Origin: Multifurca ochricompacta
Taxonomy: Eukaryota > Basidiomycota > Agaricomycetes > Russulales > Russulaceae
Length of the DNA stretch: 64,000 bases
NCBI GenBank assembly: GCA_022496185.1
Contig: WTXG01000001.1
Span: 2,232,001-2,296,000, forward strand
Reading direction: 5' to 3'
Shown: positions 20,363-33,279 of the stretch, piece by piece
How positions within the stretch are numbered: position 1 is the stretch's first letter
Layout of the letters: the number at the start of each line of letters is the position of its first letter
The notes under the pieces: generated by a model
What the model saw: the letters and a program-made list of their open reading frames with translations, nothing else
What the model was told of the DNA's origin: nothing
Databases searched by the model: none
Program-made: the position numbers and the translations under genes

Positions 20363-23300
20363 ATGTCAACTATTACCTTTCCAAGCGATGGGCGCCTCAA
20401 GTTCAATTCAGAGTTGGTCCACCAACTTCTGTTACGGAACACTCCCTCGTCCTATGAGCTTTGGCCAACAGACAGCTCTTCGCTTTACACGCCCACCGAG
20501 TCGTGTTCCTGTGACGTTCCTTCGTCATCTACAGGGATATCTGGACCATATACCACACCTGTAGTGTCGTCGTCAATCCCTCCTTCCCCTTCGTTGACTT
20601 CCCCATCCTTTTCTGGCACATTAGTACTGACTACCACGAACACTTTTATGACCCCATCTTTAGATTCCAAATCTTCTTTGAACCCAACAGGTACATCGTC
20701 GATTATTTCTTCTCCCACAGTTGGTAGTGGCAGGCTGTCTCTCGCGGGCAACACCGTATGTCTAGGCCACGGTTTCGATTCATCCGTCGACGGTTTGCTA
20801 GTCACTATTGCTCTTTCTGGGCTGATAGGTTTATTCCTATGGGTACGTTATGATGCTCTTTATTGATTAATTTCTCAATATCTCACGCGTCACAGTTATT
20901 CTTCGCGCTCGTTCGACCGCGGTTTCGTCAAGTGTATGGACTCAGAGAATGGTTTGTACAAGATAGGTACACGACTTCCACCTTCCTAAACGCGTTCGTA
21001 CTCATCTCTGCAAAGCCTCCGCCCTAAGCCCCTCCGCCCAACTCTTTGGGCGTTTTTAAACCCTCCCGTGCCCATGGTACCCTCTATCTCCAATGCACCG
21101 ACAGACCCTGGGGAGTCGGCCCTGGCGGACACGCGTGGATTTCCCTCAGATGAAGAGCTGAGCCAGCGCACGTTATGGTTTTGTTTTCTCATGGTGTTGG
21201 GCTGGTCTATTCTTGGGCTTGCCGCTGTACTTCCCCTCTATATCATCTCTATACCTTGTATCGCTGAAACTGCACCAACCCCACGTTACTTAGGGGGTTA
21301 CTCGACGTTGCAGGACCTCAGCCTCCTCCGCGTTCTCCTGCTTCTTGACAACCGCGAAGTTTCCACGTCGAGCAACACTAGAGTGCTTGAAGTGGTGAAC
21401 GGACAGGACCTAAAGTGGCGTGCACGCGTACGCATCATCATCGTGGCTGCTTTGCTCGTCGTAGTTGGCATCCTACCGGCTCTGGTCAAGATCCTGCGCG
21501 AGTATAGTAAGCTCATCGCATTTCGGCGCAATTGGACAGATGTCCAAATGCAAGGCAAAGAGATGGGTTGGATCAGCGCGCGGGCAGCGCCCGGATTTGT
21601 TGGATGGGGCGAAAAGCGCCTCAAAGACTTATCCTTAGGACAGGGCTCAGCTCCTCGCTCGAGTTCAGCGCAGAGCCAGCCAGCAGTGGTACTGGAACTG
21701 GTCGCCGTAGAAGGCAGGGCCGGCAATGGGAAAGCAGTCATCACATGTTCTCACAGGAGGATGTTGGGCTAGAAGTGGACGTCTTGAGCCTCTTTACAGT
21801 TGTGTATGTATGCCTTTCTCCTTGGATCCCCTTTAGATTACACAATTGGCTGATCATGAGCTACCTCAGCGATACTCAGCGTCTCTCCTTGCTCATCGAG
21901 GAGCGTGACGAGATCTTAGAGCGCCTCGAGATTGCGGAGGCGAAGTACATTGCATCATTCCGAATGTCAACTCCAGAGCCCTCGTTTGTAGATCTCAATC
22001 TTACACCCGCCGGTGGCACTCACGGCATCACACACATAAGCCGCCCGAGGAAGCTTACTGGATCCTCTGTAAGGCGCTCATCTTCCTTTACTTCGTTGTT
22101 GTTCTTTTCATCGGAACTTCCGTAGGCAGGTACTCGCAGGCGAAGGGGCCGCAATCCTGCCAATGCATCCTCTTCTCTCTCCCCAACGTCATACGTGGCG
22201 CCATCTAGTTACTATAAACTTGGCATACGCGGCATCAACGGAGGTCGCTTTGCTGACGATGACACCCGCACCAGCTTCACGGATTCGGTCAATCAACGCA
22301 TCGTCGGTACGCGCTTTCAGGAAGGCAGTCGCAGCTCTATGATCTTCAGCCGCCTCCCTGTTGGAAGTCTATTTCGCGCGACTACAAGCGTCGTACTTGA
22401 CGCAGTGCCCGAACCTGAACTAGAACTGGAACCGGATGCCCCCATTCCGGATCCGAGGGTGCACGGTCCCAATTATGTTGCACGTACGACGGAAGACACG
22501 ACCGAACCCGAAACGCTCTACTCTCCTGGCAGTGAGCCGACGCAACTTCCGAGTACGCGCAGTGATGACGATTGGGTCGATGTTGGGCGTGAGGCACCGA
22601 TTGACTTTCGCTACTCGCGCACCCCAAGTGCGCCGTCGCCTGTGGCCATGCCTCATATACTGCCGCCAGCCCCTGAGGTTCCCCTTCAGCCAGCCCGCGC
22701 TTCCAGCATTTTCCGTTTCGTTCGGCGGCCAAAGATATTTGGTCCCGCACCATCCGAACATCGTTCCACATTCCCGCTGCGAGAGCGGGCTGGGACGGAT
22801 CCCGGTGAGGCCTCCAGCCCAGGCGAGGAGGTGCCCCCTCACCTACGCGTGCAGCGCTCACCGCCTTTTGTACGCCCATTGACGGGCTTGAACCATGACG
22901 AGCTCGGGGCCGTGTATTCTGAGATTCGCACATGGCGTACACGACTAAAGACGATCAACGAAGATATCCGGCTCGCGCAGGAGGAGGGGTATGAGGCCAT
23001 TGTAGATGGCGCACATGTGAAGGGGTGGCTACTCATCGGTCGTGGGCTGCAGTTCCTACCTGGTATACAGCTTATTGAGGGACGCGCGAAGGAGGACGTT
23101 CGATGGGACATTCTGCAGCAGGGTGGGAACGATGCGTTGAGCCAGGTGTCTTACTGGACAGTTGTCGTGGCCATCGCTGTAACATTACTCATCGGACGTG
23201 AGCGATTCCCTTTTCTTCCCTGACCGCAAGCTAATTCGTGCAGTGATCTCCGCTGCGGGGTTGGCCGTTGCAACATCGCCGGATTACGCGCACTATCTCC

Positions 23301-24858
23301 CGTTCTTCCAATCCATGGCGAGGAATAACGACTTTCTGACTGGGTTGGCCACAGTTCTCGCCCCTTCTGTTGCTGCCACACTCTTTATACTGCTCGCAGT
23401 TTTGGCGCTCCACCGTAAGTGTGTGGTAGTGAAAGATGCTAGAGGTAGTCTGAAATCCATTTGACAGTCTCGGCTCGCCTCGTGGGTACGATCTCTATAT
23501 CCGCCGGGCAGCTTGTGGTGATCAAGGCGATGTTCTACGTGATCGTGGGTATTGCCGTCATTGGCTTGATTGCGGCGGGCGCACTTCTTTACGCATTTGG
23601 AGCGCTCAGCAGAGGGGAACGCATTAGCGAGACTATAGCAGATGGCTCCATCTACATTGCTGTGCTCGTACTCGCGATTATCGTTAATATCGCAGTTACA
23701 TCTCCGGCGCTACTCATACTCCAGCCTCTACGCTTGCGACAAGTTATGCGCGCTGAAAGGGCAGCGAGGACGCCACGCCAGCGTTTCCGGGGTACGAGTG
23801 TCGTTTCTTCCATTTTTGGCGATCTGCGACCTCTGATCTTCTTCTCAATGACGCCAGCCACTTATCCCGGAGCTTATAATCCGTTGTTCCCGATGGCCTG
23901 CTGTACATTAGCAGTCACATTCGCGAGTACGTTCTCAGTGATCTTCCCATTGCTCGGTCCCCCGGTCGTCCTATTGGTATTCCTGACCCTCGTTGGTAAT
24001 GGTTCGCACTTTCCACGGTTCTTCCGGCGTCTGACACAAAAAATCCAGCTCACCGCTTCCTTATTGGTTACGTGTATGGCCGCACGCGCTCGCAGACGGG
24101 AGGCTTGCTGCAGATCTGGCTGCTGAAGCGCGTCGCTTCACTCCTCGCGTTGCAACCCATCCTCCTGGGGTTAATTCTGCTCAGTCGGCGCCTTTGGCCA
24201 GAGGGCAGTGCCCTCGCCGGTGTAGGGGTCTTCATCATCGTTTTCGTTGAGGTGTACACGCGCCTGAAAGAGCGCCGTAAAGGCAGAAGGGGTCTAAACC
24301 CGGTCTCTCAGCATGCTCTCGAGTCATTCCGAAAAGCAGCACGACCGAATCACCCCACCGTGTTAGACGAGGAGAGTATGAGCATAGTCAGCTCTGGGCG
24401 TGTGGTGCGGACACGGGGATCATTTGCTTCCGTCCTGGATATGATGTCCATGACGCTCGCCGTTGCACCTTCCCAATACCAGCAGCATGGACCGGTACCG
24501 ATCCGTAGGTGGCTTTTGATGTAATCGACTCGTCTCTTGATCTCATATAAATCCGCGCGTCCTTCAGCGACTGAAACGCTTGATGATCTCACGGCAACTG
24601 AACGTGCCGCGCGCACACACCCTGATGCACCGCCACGCCTGCCTCCGCTGCCGTTCACTGACCATGCAGAGGAAATGTCGAGAATCTTGTTTGCCCCCGA
24701 ACTCATCGCGCCGTCACCCATCGTTTGGCTGCCGAACGATAGCGCAGGCGTTGCTCGGGCAGAGGCACAAGACCTCGAGCATTATCATGGTCTGAAGGTT
24801 GTGATCGATGTACGCTCAAAGGACGACGTAATTCTGAGGCGGCGTCATCACGCCTCAT
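20363..24858 (+). CDS. DUF221/CSC1-OSCA-like multi-pass membrane channel protein
   Basis: Proteins with DUF221 (RSN1_7TM, PHM7 cytosolic domain) are osmosensitive calcium-permeable channels or related transporters of the plasma membrane. The ATG at 20363 starts a Ser/Thr-rich, likely extracellular N-terminus, then TM helices VDGLLVTIALSGLIGLFLWV (20788-20847), WFCFLMVLGWSILGLAAVLP (about 21176-21235) and IIIVAALLVVVGILPALV (21434-21487). The cytosolic part includes the coiled-coil segment LSLLIEERDEILERLEIAEA (about 21880-21940), LGIRGINGGRFADDDTRTSF (22212-22270), and a long Pro/Glu-rich insert. The C-terminal 7-TM region spans about 23140-24290 (VVVAIAVTLLI, GLATVLAPSVAATLFILLAV, FYVIVGIAVIGLIAAGALLY, SIYIAVLVLAIIVNIAV, VVLLVFLTLVGNG), and the tail has the IVWLPNDSAGVARAE motif before the TGA. 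Many short introns. The intron at about 22069-22125 also encodes a hydrophobic run in an alternative frame, so that junction is open to doubt. Confidence 0.75.
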
Positions 24859-25168
24859 GACACAAAAAAGGACTCTTCTATTGAAGAGACTGGACATGAT
24901 ATATTTACGCCTTAATTTGACAACTCTTACCTACGATTCCAACATTTTGCTGAAGTGTTTCCTTGTTGCTGTCATCATATTATATCTATCACGAAACTCC
25001 TTAGCTTTAGCGAACCTGCTGACTAATAGACGCGTGAAAGTCGCTGCGCGGCTCGAAAACGCAATGGGGCAGGGGCAGGCAGAATGCCGGCACACTTACA
25101 TTTTCTACTACTACCCACCACCACAACACTCACAACACCCACCCCCCGCTTACCACACGACACGAGCA

Positions 25169-25450
25169 ATGGCACGACGCGCCGCACCGCCTCACACTGG
25201 GCCCGCATACTATACCCCTGCGCAACTCGCGCGAAACGGGCCGCTTATCGACCCAAGTGAGAGCGCGTGGTCACGTTTCATGCGCACGCAAATCTTTGCG
25301 CCTGACAAACTGCCGGGAAATGTCAACATTGTCGCTGGTGTCGGCTTGTTTGTCGGTGGATATTCATCGTGCGTCGTTGGGGGGAGCTTTTCGTGCCAGT
25401 TTAAGGAGGTTTTAAAAAAAGGGGGGGAAACGGGGGCGGGGGGGGGATAA
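25169..25450 (+). CDS. short membrane protein, unknown, 3' end uncertain
   Basis: ATG at 25169 gives MARRAAPPHTGPAYYTPAQL followed by DPSESAWSRFMRTQIFAPDK and a hydrophobic segment (NIVAGVGLFVGGY). A basic N-terminus with one helix suggests a small organelle-membrane protein by inference. The frame becomes Gly/Lys low-complexity after about 25400, so a true exon probably ends near 25367 (GTGCGTCG donor) and joins an exon near 25580-25660. The last residues are therefore unresolved. I do not recognise a named family. Confidence 0.45.
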   Translation: MARRAAPPHTGPAYYTPAQLARNGPLIDPSESAWSRFMRTQIFAPDKLPGNVNIVAGVGLFVGGYSSCVVGGSFSCQFKEVLKKGGETGAGGG

Positions 25451-28189
25451 GAGAGGGTTAGGGGTGGAAGTTGGAAGAAGGTTTGAAGGTTTGAAGTAAA
25501 GGGGGGAAACCAAAAAAAATAAAAATAAAGAACAGACAGCTATCCTATCCACGAGAAAAAATGACGATGCGCCGTCAGAATGGTTGTGGGACTTGGGGAG
25601 AAGGTGCGTAATCCATTCAAATTTTTTTGACTATCGTTGACATTTTGATTTTTTTTATTGGGTTATTCAGTCTGTGTCGGGTGCTTCTGTTTTTTTTTTT
25701 ATTGTCATGTCATCTCTTCTCTCTCTGGCCTTGGCGTTTGTTGATCTAACTTACATTCAACATCTTCATAATGATGAAATAGCAAGACACAAATCACCAC
25801 TCTGGATTCAAACTTAATATCTTTGTGGAAACTGGAAACCTTCCCATCTTGAGCCGAGGAAACGAGCGCTATGGCTAGCTATGACAGGACGCTGTGAAAC
25901 TTCTTGGGGGTTGTACGTGTTTAAGCACAATCAAGATTGAATCGGCTGCAAACAAAATAGGTCTTGTGGTCTTGTCTTGTGGTGCGAGTGGGGCGAGTGG
26001 TGCAAAAAAGAATTAGGGGAAGGGGGCTAACTGAGTTCGCATCGCAACGAGTCATTCACACACACCACACAACCCTCCCCTCGTTTTCTATTTCTATTAC
26101 CACCGAAAGGCTCTAGGTGGAGCAGTCGTTTTCAAATAAAATATCCAACTAAAAACCTAGGAACTGTTGTTGTGCTCATAGTTTCTCGGGCTATGCCGCG
26201 GCCGCAATTTAGATAATTCAATTTCAATACTTCAAATACTCAAACTCGGTGCAATGTCAATATCAACGCGTATATATATATATACACCCGCTCCAACTTC
26301 CTTTCCCCATGCAAACCACTCGGAGTCATCATGACATCTACCCCTATGGCATAGTGAAGCGAGCTTCTGTTGTGTGTATACCATACCGAACAATAGCTTA
26401 ACGCTTTCAATCCCACTGCTGAGCTTTGGCCCCCCAAAAACCTGAATTGATAGCCAGGAATATGGGTATTCGACTCGTCACAACTTGCGCGTGAAAAATC
26501 TGACCCACGTGCTCATTAGCGGTGTGGAGTGGGTAGTAACGCAACCATCATTCAGGCAACCTAACCCCAAGACGATGCTGGCATTATTTATTGCGCACAC
26601 ATGCACACATACGGGTTACACCAATGACCGGCGTCGATCATCTGTAAACCCCAACGGCTCCAAGTGATAAGGGTGAGTTCTTCTCCTTCGCGAAGTTAAA
26701 AAAAATATATATATATTTTGCCGGCATCGATTTGGAGTTGCATGTACGTTCGTCGTTCAAAAACCGTCAGCATCCGATCCGATAAACATGATTGATCGGA
26801 CTCTCAGGGTGCCATTTTTTGCGTTCACCTGCGGCGAGTAGGGCCTTTGAGGCGAATCATATCATATCTCACGCCTTTCCCTTACCCTCGTTTCTCCTTT
26901 TTCCTTCGGCCGTGAGTGATTGAGGTTGTCGTTGGAATGTCAAGTCATTTTTTGGGGGGATTCGGTTTGAGACGAAACTGGGCAGAGTCGCGGAGGATGA
27001 AATCGAAATCACTAGCTGCAGATACCCGCTGCAGATATGCACACACACACACACACAAGGCAGCACGGCGCATGGTACCAGGGGGTACAAGCGGGCACAC
27101 GAGTTTAGCCGCAACTCCACACAGCTGAAATTTTAGGGTGCTTCAAGGGAATTCATTTGACGCCCCATTTTCGCGCGCCGTTGATACCACCAATCGATAA
27201 CACACAAGTGGACGTTGAGGTTTATGGTTCATACTTTTCATTTTAGGATGAACTCGGAGTCAGGGGGGGGAGAGGGGGGAAGGTATGGCTGAAGTATGGC
27301 ATGTTATGCGTGTGTATCGCCTCGGTCGAATGAAATCAGGTACGGCTCGAGGCAGAAGCGGATGTTTTATAGATTCGGTCGGAGTAGATCCGATTAGTTT
27401 ACGGCTTAGGTTGTCTGTGCGCTGTATTGTTGTGGTAGTGTGGAAGCGACCACTAATTGACAGGTAGTAGTTGAGTAGTTGTGTGCCCTTGTCCTTATAT
27501 CCATCCTATTATCCCATCGTAAAGTAACCGCCCACCCGCCAAACGTCTATAGTTTGTTACGGTGATTACATAATCATATGATCGTATAACAAACAACGGC
27601 ATGATTATATATATAATATAAATATAAATATATAAATATATAAAATTTAATTTTAAACAAGACAGCGGAACAACGGAATCAGTTACGCTTTCTTCTGACT
27701 TCGTCTTCTCTGTCAAATGAAATGACGAGAGGAGGGGGGAGGGGAGACAAATGAAACGAAACGAAACGGACGGGACGGAAGGGAACGTGAAGTGAAGATG
27801 GGCGAAGATGGGCGAAGCGCCACACAGGCTCCACTGAACCGGAGAGACGGCATGCCAATGCCACTACACTACACTACACTACACTACACTACACTACACT
27901 ACACTATATGCCCATGCCCATGCCACTGCCTACTACCAATTCCCCCGGGTCTCAATGCCGTACCTCCGCGCCCCATTTTTTCTTTTCTTTTCTTTTCTTT
28001 TATTTCTTTTCTTTCATTCTTTTTCGCCTCACCTCGCCTCGCCCCGCCTCTCTTATAAACCCTCTCCCCGTCTGTGTCTGTGGCTAAACCATCAGCGCTC
28101 CTAAACTTCCCATCTGCAATAATCCACCCCCCCCCCCCCTCCTTCCCCTTCAATCCCCTCTATCCAGTTCAGTTCGTTGTCCTGCGCCC
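25451..28189. other. 2.7-kb gene-poor, microsatellite-rich interval
   Basis: No motif-bearing frame on either strand. It contains a (TA)n tract at 26268-26283, (AC)n at 27036-27057, an AT-rich region at 27600-27655, a (TTTTC)n tract near 27976-28020 and a poly-C run near 28126-28139. The last part, with a TATAAA-like motif near 28050, probably holds the promoter of the next gene. Confidence 0.55.
27862..27907. repeat. (CACTA)n pentanucleotide microsatellite
   Basis: About nine perfect CACTA units in direct tandem array, directly visible. It lies in non-coding DNA. Confidence 0.95.
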
Positions 28190-28733
28190 ATGATAGCTCC
28201 TTCCCAAGGCTCCATGGACTCTCCTGCTGATCCATTAGCACTCTACTCTCGCTCACTACGTGACTACACTTTACATCTCTGGATGGAGTCACGCAAGCAA
28301 GCAGAGGAGAGAGTGCGTGCGCGCAATCATAAGAAACATCACGGGGCCACCAAGTTGCTTTCTCCGACATCCGGCTACAACAAACCGGTTAATGGCGAGG
28401 ATATTATGAGCATACCGGATGAAGGGTCATCATTGTCGAGTCGAGCTAGGGTCTTTCCACATGATAATACAGGGTCAGTTTTTTTTTACGTTTACGTCGT
28501 TGCCATCGCCGCCGCTCTCCGCGGGTGGCTCAACATGGTCGTCCGATCTGACGATCCTTAGGCACAGTGACCCTTGATCGCGCTTCGACTTGGCCGCCAA
28601 CATCTCTCTATGTTCATCTGATAGCCATCCGTCGCAATTTGCTCAAGCTTTCTCTCCCACCCATCATACCTCTACGTATGACTGGACGTATCATTATGAT
28701 TATCCGGGGGATACAGTATCCCTGTCCGGCTAA
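28190..28733 (+). CDS. two-exon protein of unknown function
   Basis: Exon 1 (28190-28473) begins MIAPSQGSMDSPADPLALYS and carries a helical charged segment (LHLWMESRKQAEERVRARNH, then KKHHGATK). A GTCAGT donor at 28474 and a TAG acceptor ending at 28624 join in phase 2 to exon 2 (28625-28733), which reads HPSQFAQAFSPTHHTSTYDW and ends SLSG before TAA. Both exons keep one frame and the second ends naturally, which supports the model. The tail is rich in Tyr, His and Thr. No family recognised. Confidence 0.5.
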
Positions 28734-29344
28734 CCCGATTTCACGCCGTGCTTCCCGCACACATATTACTGTATAACTACCTATAACTTGACTACCATAC
28801 CCACAGCGTTCCCTTGTCTCTCGAGTTCGAGTACAACGCCTGTCGGATTAGGATTGCATCAGGTCAGTTCAGATCCGAATGCTCATACGTCACTGCCATG
28901 CCCTCAATCATATTTATCCGTTTTCTCTCACACGACTCGCACGAGATGAAATGTTCCTTGTGTGTGTGATAAGTGTCTCTAGGGGAGTTGGAACGCCTTT
29001 TGCGTTGCACTGGTTCCACACAGCCACGTGCAATTGATGGCCGAGACAATGATGATGGATGGATGGATGGATGGATGGGATGATGATGATGATGATAATT
29101 AGGGATTAATAGAATTATATCGAACGTGTGCCATGATGACTAACACCACGCGACCAATTGGTTTCGTAAAGCAGGAAACACGTTCCCCGCGCACGAATAA
29201 CTCACACGCTGTCCCCCACCTCCTAGTTAACGTTAACGAGATGTTCATTTCCATCTCTCTCTCTCACCACTTATTTATACGTCCTTCTGTCCGTGTTGTC
29301 TCCCTCTGGTCTCCTTCAAGCTCTTCCGTGGGTTCTTGGCAGAT
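28734..29344. other. intergenic region with ATGG/ATG microsatellite
   Basis: Contains (GATG)n and (GAT)n repeats at about 29048-29096, then a promoter-like stretch with CTTATTTATAC near 29270, about 70 bp upstream of the next ATG, and a CT-rich tract before it (29253-29266). Confidence 0.5.
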
Positions 29345-32300
29345 ATGGCTCGGGTTCTCAAGCTTCTGGCCTGTGCTGCTATCGTCTTGCAGGCTCGTTC
29401 AGCTTTCTCCCTGTCATTTGGGCCGTCTTCCTTCACCGCTCCGGGCGCATTTCCAACATCTCTATACAAATCGTACCATAACAATCCCACCGCCACCTCG
29501 GCCCAACCCCAACCGGTCATTTCTGACCCAGTGCTCGTGCGCATATATGCCCTTCTTTCGCGAACCATTCAGCGCGCTCTGACGCGTTCCATGTTTTCGT
29601 AGCACAAAGTATACCCTTTTGGGCTGACTGACCCAAAAAACATTCCTCAGGTGCTTCCTTCCCAGCTCACATCCCTGGACGCGTCATTCTCACCGTTCTT
29701 GTACAGAATGACCCTCAGGACCCCCATCCTCTCCCACCCCGCGCCTCTGACCCGCTCCTCCTGCAAAACGCCATAGCCCAAGTACAAGGCTTGTTCGCTA
29801 ACACTGCTTTCGCGAGCAATACGTGTGCGCTTTGCACCGCGACCCTAGAAGTTGCCAAGTTCCTCTCGCTCGCCGCACCCGACCAGGGCCCCGCGTTCAC
29901 TGTGTTCCTTTGCCAACAATTCAAGCTTTCTAGCAGTTGCAACACCACGTTCGGCGCAACCACGCTCGGTCCTGTGCTCACGCAGGTGTTTGCGAATGCA
30001 GACGTCTCTGGGTATGATGGCCGGGTGCGTGTTTGCGTTGGAACGACGCACAGCACTTTGACAGGAGTCCCTGCCCCCTCACCCTCTCTTCCTTTTGTTT
30101 CACTCTCTTTTAGATGATATGTCAGAACTTCCTTGCAAGTTCGTGTACGCTCCCGCCGACGCCCGCTCTCAACCTTACTGGTTGGTTTGCCAAGCCAAAA
30201 CCCAGCCCTCTGCCGCCCCCGAAGACACCGAGTGGGCAGCGTCTCAAAGTGCTGCACCTGTCGGACTTTCATCTCGACCCTCGTGCGTCTCGCTGCTTAT
30301 GGGCTTTCGCTGTATTATCCACTTAAATCGCTGACCACGCGACGCATACCACAGGATATGCGACGAGCTCAGAGGCGAACTGCACGTCCAGCCTGTGTTG
30401 CCGCGCTAATAACCACAATGCGAACAGTCCGAACCAAACCCTCCTCCCGGCGCCGCGGTATGGTTGGTTCAAATGGTGCGTTTTGTGACTTGGTACTGGA
30501 AGCGAATCGGGCGCCCCGCTAATAAGAGCGGATCGTGGCACGGAAACAGCGACACACCATTTTCACTGGCTGCTGCCGCGCTCGAGGCCATTCCTGTACT
30601 CGCTGACACGGAGAAGACAGGTTTTGCTTGGACCATTTACACGGGTGACCTCGTTTCGCATGATCTGGAGAATCAGCTCTCCAGGTGAGTTGTGTTCTTA
30701 AAAGGGCTCAAAGGCGCGCTAATGGGGGCTTAGGGATTATGTTATGTATACAGAAGTGCGCATACACGAGCGCGACTTGGAATTTATATGTACTAATTCT
30801 TAAGATAGACGGTGGTTTATGACCTATTTAAGCGCATTTTGGGCTCCGGGCCCGTCTACGCCGCGTTAGGCAACCACGATAGCTATAATCAGTGAGCTTT
30901 ATATGGGTGCTGCGGACAGCCACTGATACACAGCAGAGCGCAGGATGCACCTCATTCACTCGGAGGTACACTGGCGAAGCAGTTTAGTTGGTCGGTGTCA
31001 TCGGTGCAATATATATATACTTAAGAGAAACTGAAGTTTTTTTTCAAGGAACTACGACCACGTCGCAGGGCTGTGGCAGCAAGAGCAGTGGATCCCTTCA
31101 AGTGCAGTCGCCCAGGCACGCGCGCACTACGCGGCGTATAGCGTGCAACGCAGTGACGGGCTGCGTGTGATTACCCTTAACACTGACCTATGTAAGCGTC
31201 ACTAGGTTATCAAGCCATGTGTCCTATCTGTTTGAGCTAATTCGGTTCATATTGTTCAGGGTATCGGTATGGTTTTTTTTTGTTTTCCTACCTGAATATT
31301 GTGGCGATCTCCAACTGTTACTAGTGCGAACTGGTTCAACTACATCAACCTCAGTGGAGCTGACAATTCAGGGATGTTGCGGTTCTTAACTGATGAGTTG
31401 CAAGATGCTGAGGACAAGGGCGATAGAGGGGTGTCTCTCCCTGTTTCCTAGTGGTGCATATGCTGACCCTTGCATCAATCAGTCTGGATCATGGGTCACG
31501 TTTTGAGCGGTTGGGATGGGACAAATGGGCTTGAAGTACCAACTAATCTTTGTGAGCATCGTCTATCCCGGAACTCTTTAATATGCTGGCTGGCTGTAGC
31601 TGACATCTTCCGTCATAGTCTACCAGATGTAAGTGATTTTTGAGGATTTATTTTTTCTCGTGCGCCTTATGTTCCTTTACAGCGTCGACCGCTTCTCCCC
31701 ACATGTTATTGCAAGTGCGTTTTTGCGGACTTGGCAGACAGTACACAAAGTATTGACCTGGCTTCGCAGATATCTTCTGGGGCCATACCCATGAAGATCA
31801 ATTATCGGTCCGTCACAATGGCATGCGAGTTTCCTTGCTTGTTCATAACTTATACAAACAGATCTTCTACGCCAACAATGCGACAGACATCAGCGCCGAG
31901 ACGGCACTTGCGACGTCCTGGATGGGGCCATCTATCACGCCACTCACCAATTTGAACTCGGGTTTCCGCGTATACGAGGTCGATTCCGCCGTAAGTCCTT
32001 TCTACCTGATGGTTCCACCTAATGTGGATTACCCCAATCTTGTTTCCGTTCACATCGTTATCCAGACATTTGACATCCTGGATGCCCACACGTGAGTTGC
32101 ACACAATGATCCGAGAGCGAGAATGCACAAGGTTGATTCCACGAGGTGTATAGGTGGCGGAGCGACGTAAACTCTTTCCCCTCTCTGGATGGGCAAACCA
32201 TGTTAGGCCCAACGTATGTATACGAGTATAGCACGCGCGCAGCTTACGGCGCGAATATTTCTGGGTGGGGTTCGAACGATCCATTGAACGCAACGTGGTG

Positions 32301-32625
32301 GCATCTTGTGACTGAGCGTGAGTCTCCCATCTGTCCCGTCTGTCCCTGCCCAGCTCATGTTGTCCTCCTGACACAATTTCCTAATAGAGATGGAAGCGAA
32401 CCCTGATCTCGTTACGGTGTGCAACTTCTCACGTCCTGAGGCTCTCCGTTGACCAGCTGACAATTATTCTCGAATAAGACATTCAATGAGTTCCAGGGAA
32501 AACAGTCTGTACTGACCCCCGCGTGCACGGGCCAATGCATTGCCGCGAAGATATGTTATATGCGTAGCGGTTCGTCGAGCATTGCCATTCAAAATTGCCC
32601 GAGGGGCTTTGGATCCGTGCAGTAA
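29345..32625 (+). CDS. acid sphingomyelinase-type phosphodiesterase (secreted, saposin B plus calcineurin-like domain)
   Basis: Likely a secreted or vacuolar enzyme cleaving sphingomyelin-like phosphodiesters. Start at 29345 gives a signal peptide (MARVLKLLACAAIVLQARSA). A saposin-B-like Cys pattern follows (NTCALCTATLEV, FLCQQFKLSSSC, MICQNFLASSC). The metallophosphoesterase motifs appear in order across exons: LSDFHLDP (about 30262-30285), YTGDLVSHD (30639-30665), ALGNHDSY (about 30865-30888), IMGHVLSGWDG (about 31487-31520) and FWGHTHED (about 31770), covering all five metal-ligand blocks. Later exons read FYANNATDISAETALATSW and LGPTYVYEYSTRAAYGANIS. The last exon (about 32480-32625) reads TFNEFQGKQSVLTPACTGQC ... 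CPRGFGSVQ, joined from DLVT by a GTGTGC-AAG intron. About a dozen short introns. Several N-glycosylation sites. Function by family, substrate not proven. Confidence 0.9.
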
Positions 32626-33279
32626 TGGGATAAGACCCATGTCCACTCCTTAATCTTTACTATCTTGCTTTTCTTCGGGTTTAGGATACACTTTCACCAT
32701 TGTTGATGCGGTGATGAGGAGTCAGAGGAGAAAAACCAGGTAGATAACCCTATTTAAAACCCAGTACCCAGTCCAAAGCACCAAGTATCCAAAAAAAAAA
32801 ATAGTTAGGCATTAGCAATACACATAAGTATCCCCATGTCAAAGAACCTTTGGTCGGTAGAACTGATGGGCAGGATAACCAGAGAGCCAACGTGCGATGA
32901 TAATAAAATAAGCCAACGGCTTCTTCCCACCTAGTTGCAAACCCAATCCGAAGTGGAGTTCACCGCAGTACAGGTAACACTTCTTCCACGGTCATCTCCC
33001 CAGCTCCGGTATTGTAGTAGCGCACGTGCAACGTCTGGCACGCACCCCAGCACCCATACGTGATATGAAATTTTCTCAGCGCGGCTGAACAAACGGAAGA
33101 AGGCCAGCTATTGTGCAACGTTTACATCGTCTTGTCGAACCGGCGGCGTGAAGGTGATGAGGACGTCCAAGTTTTTTTTTTTTTTGTATGCCAGAGAAAA
33201 AAAGTAGGGAGGAATCTGATAGTAAACTTAAAGTTAAGTTGGATCATCGAAGAGGACGGACGGGCCGGTCGTTGTCGAA
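32626..33279. other. non-coding or decayed DNA downstream of the phosphoesterase gene
   Basis: No intact frame. Contains A-tracts at 32790-32801 and T-tracts at 33173-33185. The minus strand may hold the decayed 3' end of the F-box pseudogene described next. Confidence 0.4.

Noticed and set aside
21532..21880. Plus-strand frame overlapping the DUF221 gene in another phase
   Set aside because: Its upstream half is the shifted reading of the exon carrying WTDVQMQGKEMGWISARA; only the part after about 21800 is a real exon.
22382..22942. 186-codon minus-strand frame
   Set aside because: Shadow of the DUF221 coding exon at 22195-23223; no motif of its own.
24857..25168. N-terminal extension of the small gene at 25169
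   Set aside because: The frame is open but low in coding signal and follows directly on the DUF221 stop; the ATG at 25169 starts the only protein-like part.
27862..29100. Short regularly repeated units that could suggest a CRISPR-like array
   Set aside because: They are perfect 4-5-bp microsatellites with no spacers, in a eukaryotic genome.
31850..32374. 174-codon minus-strand frame
   Set aside because: Lies opposite the sphingomyelinase-type exons, whose conserved motifs explain the sequence.
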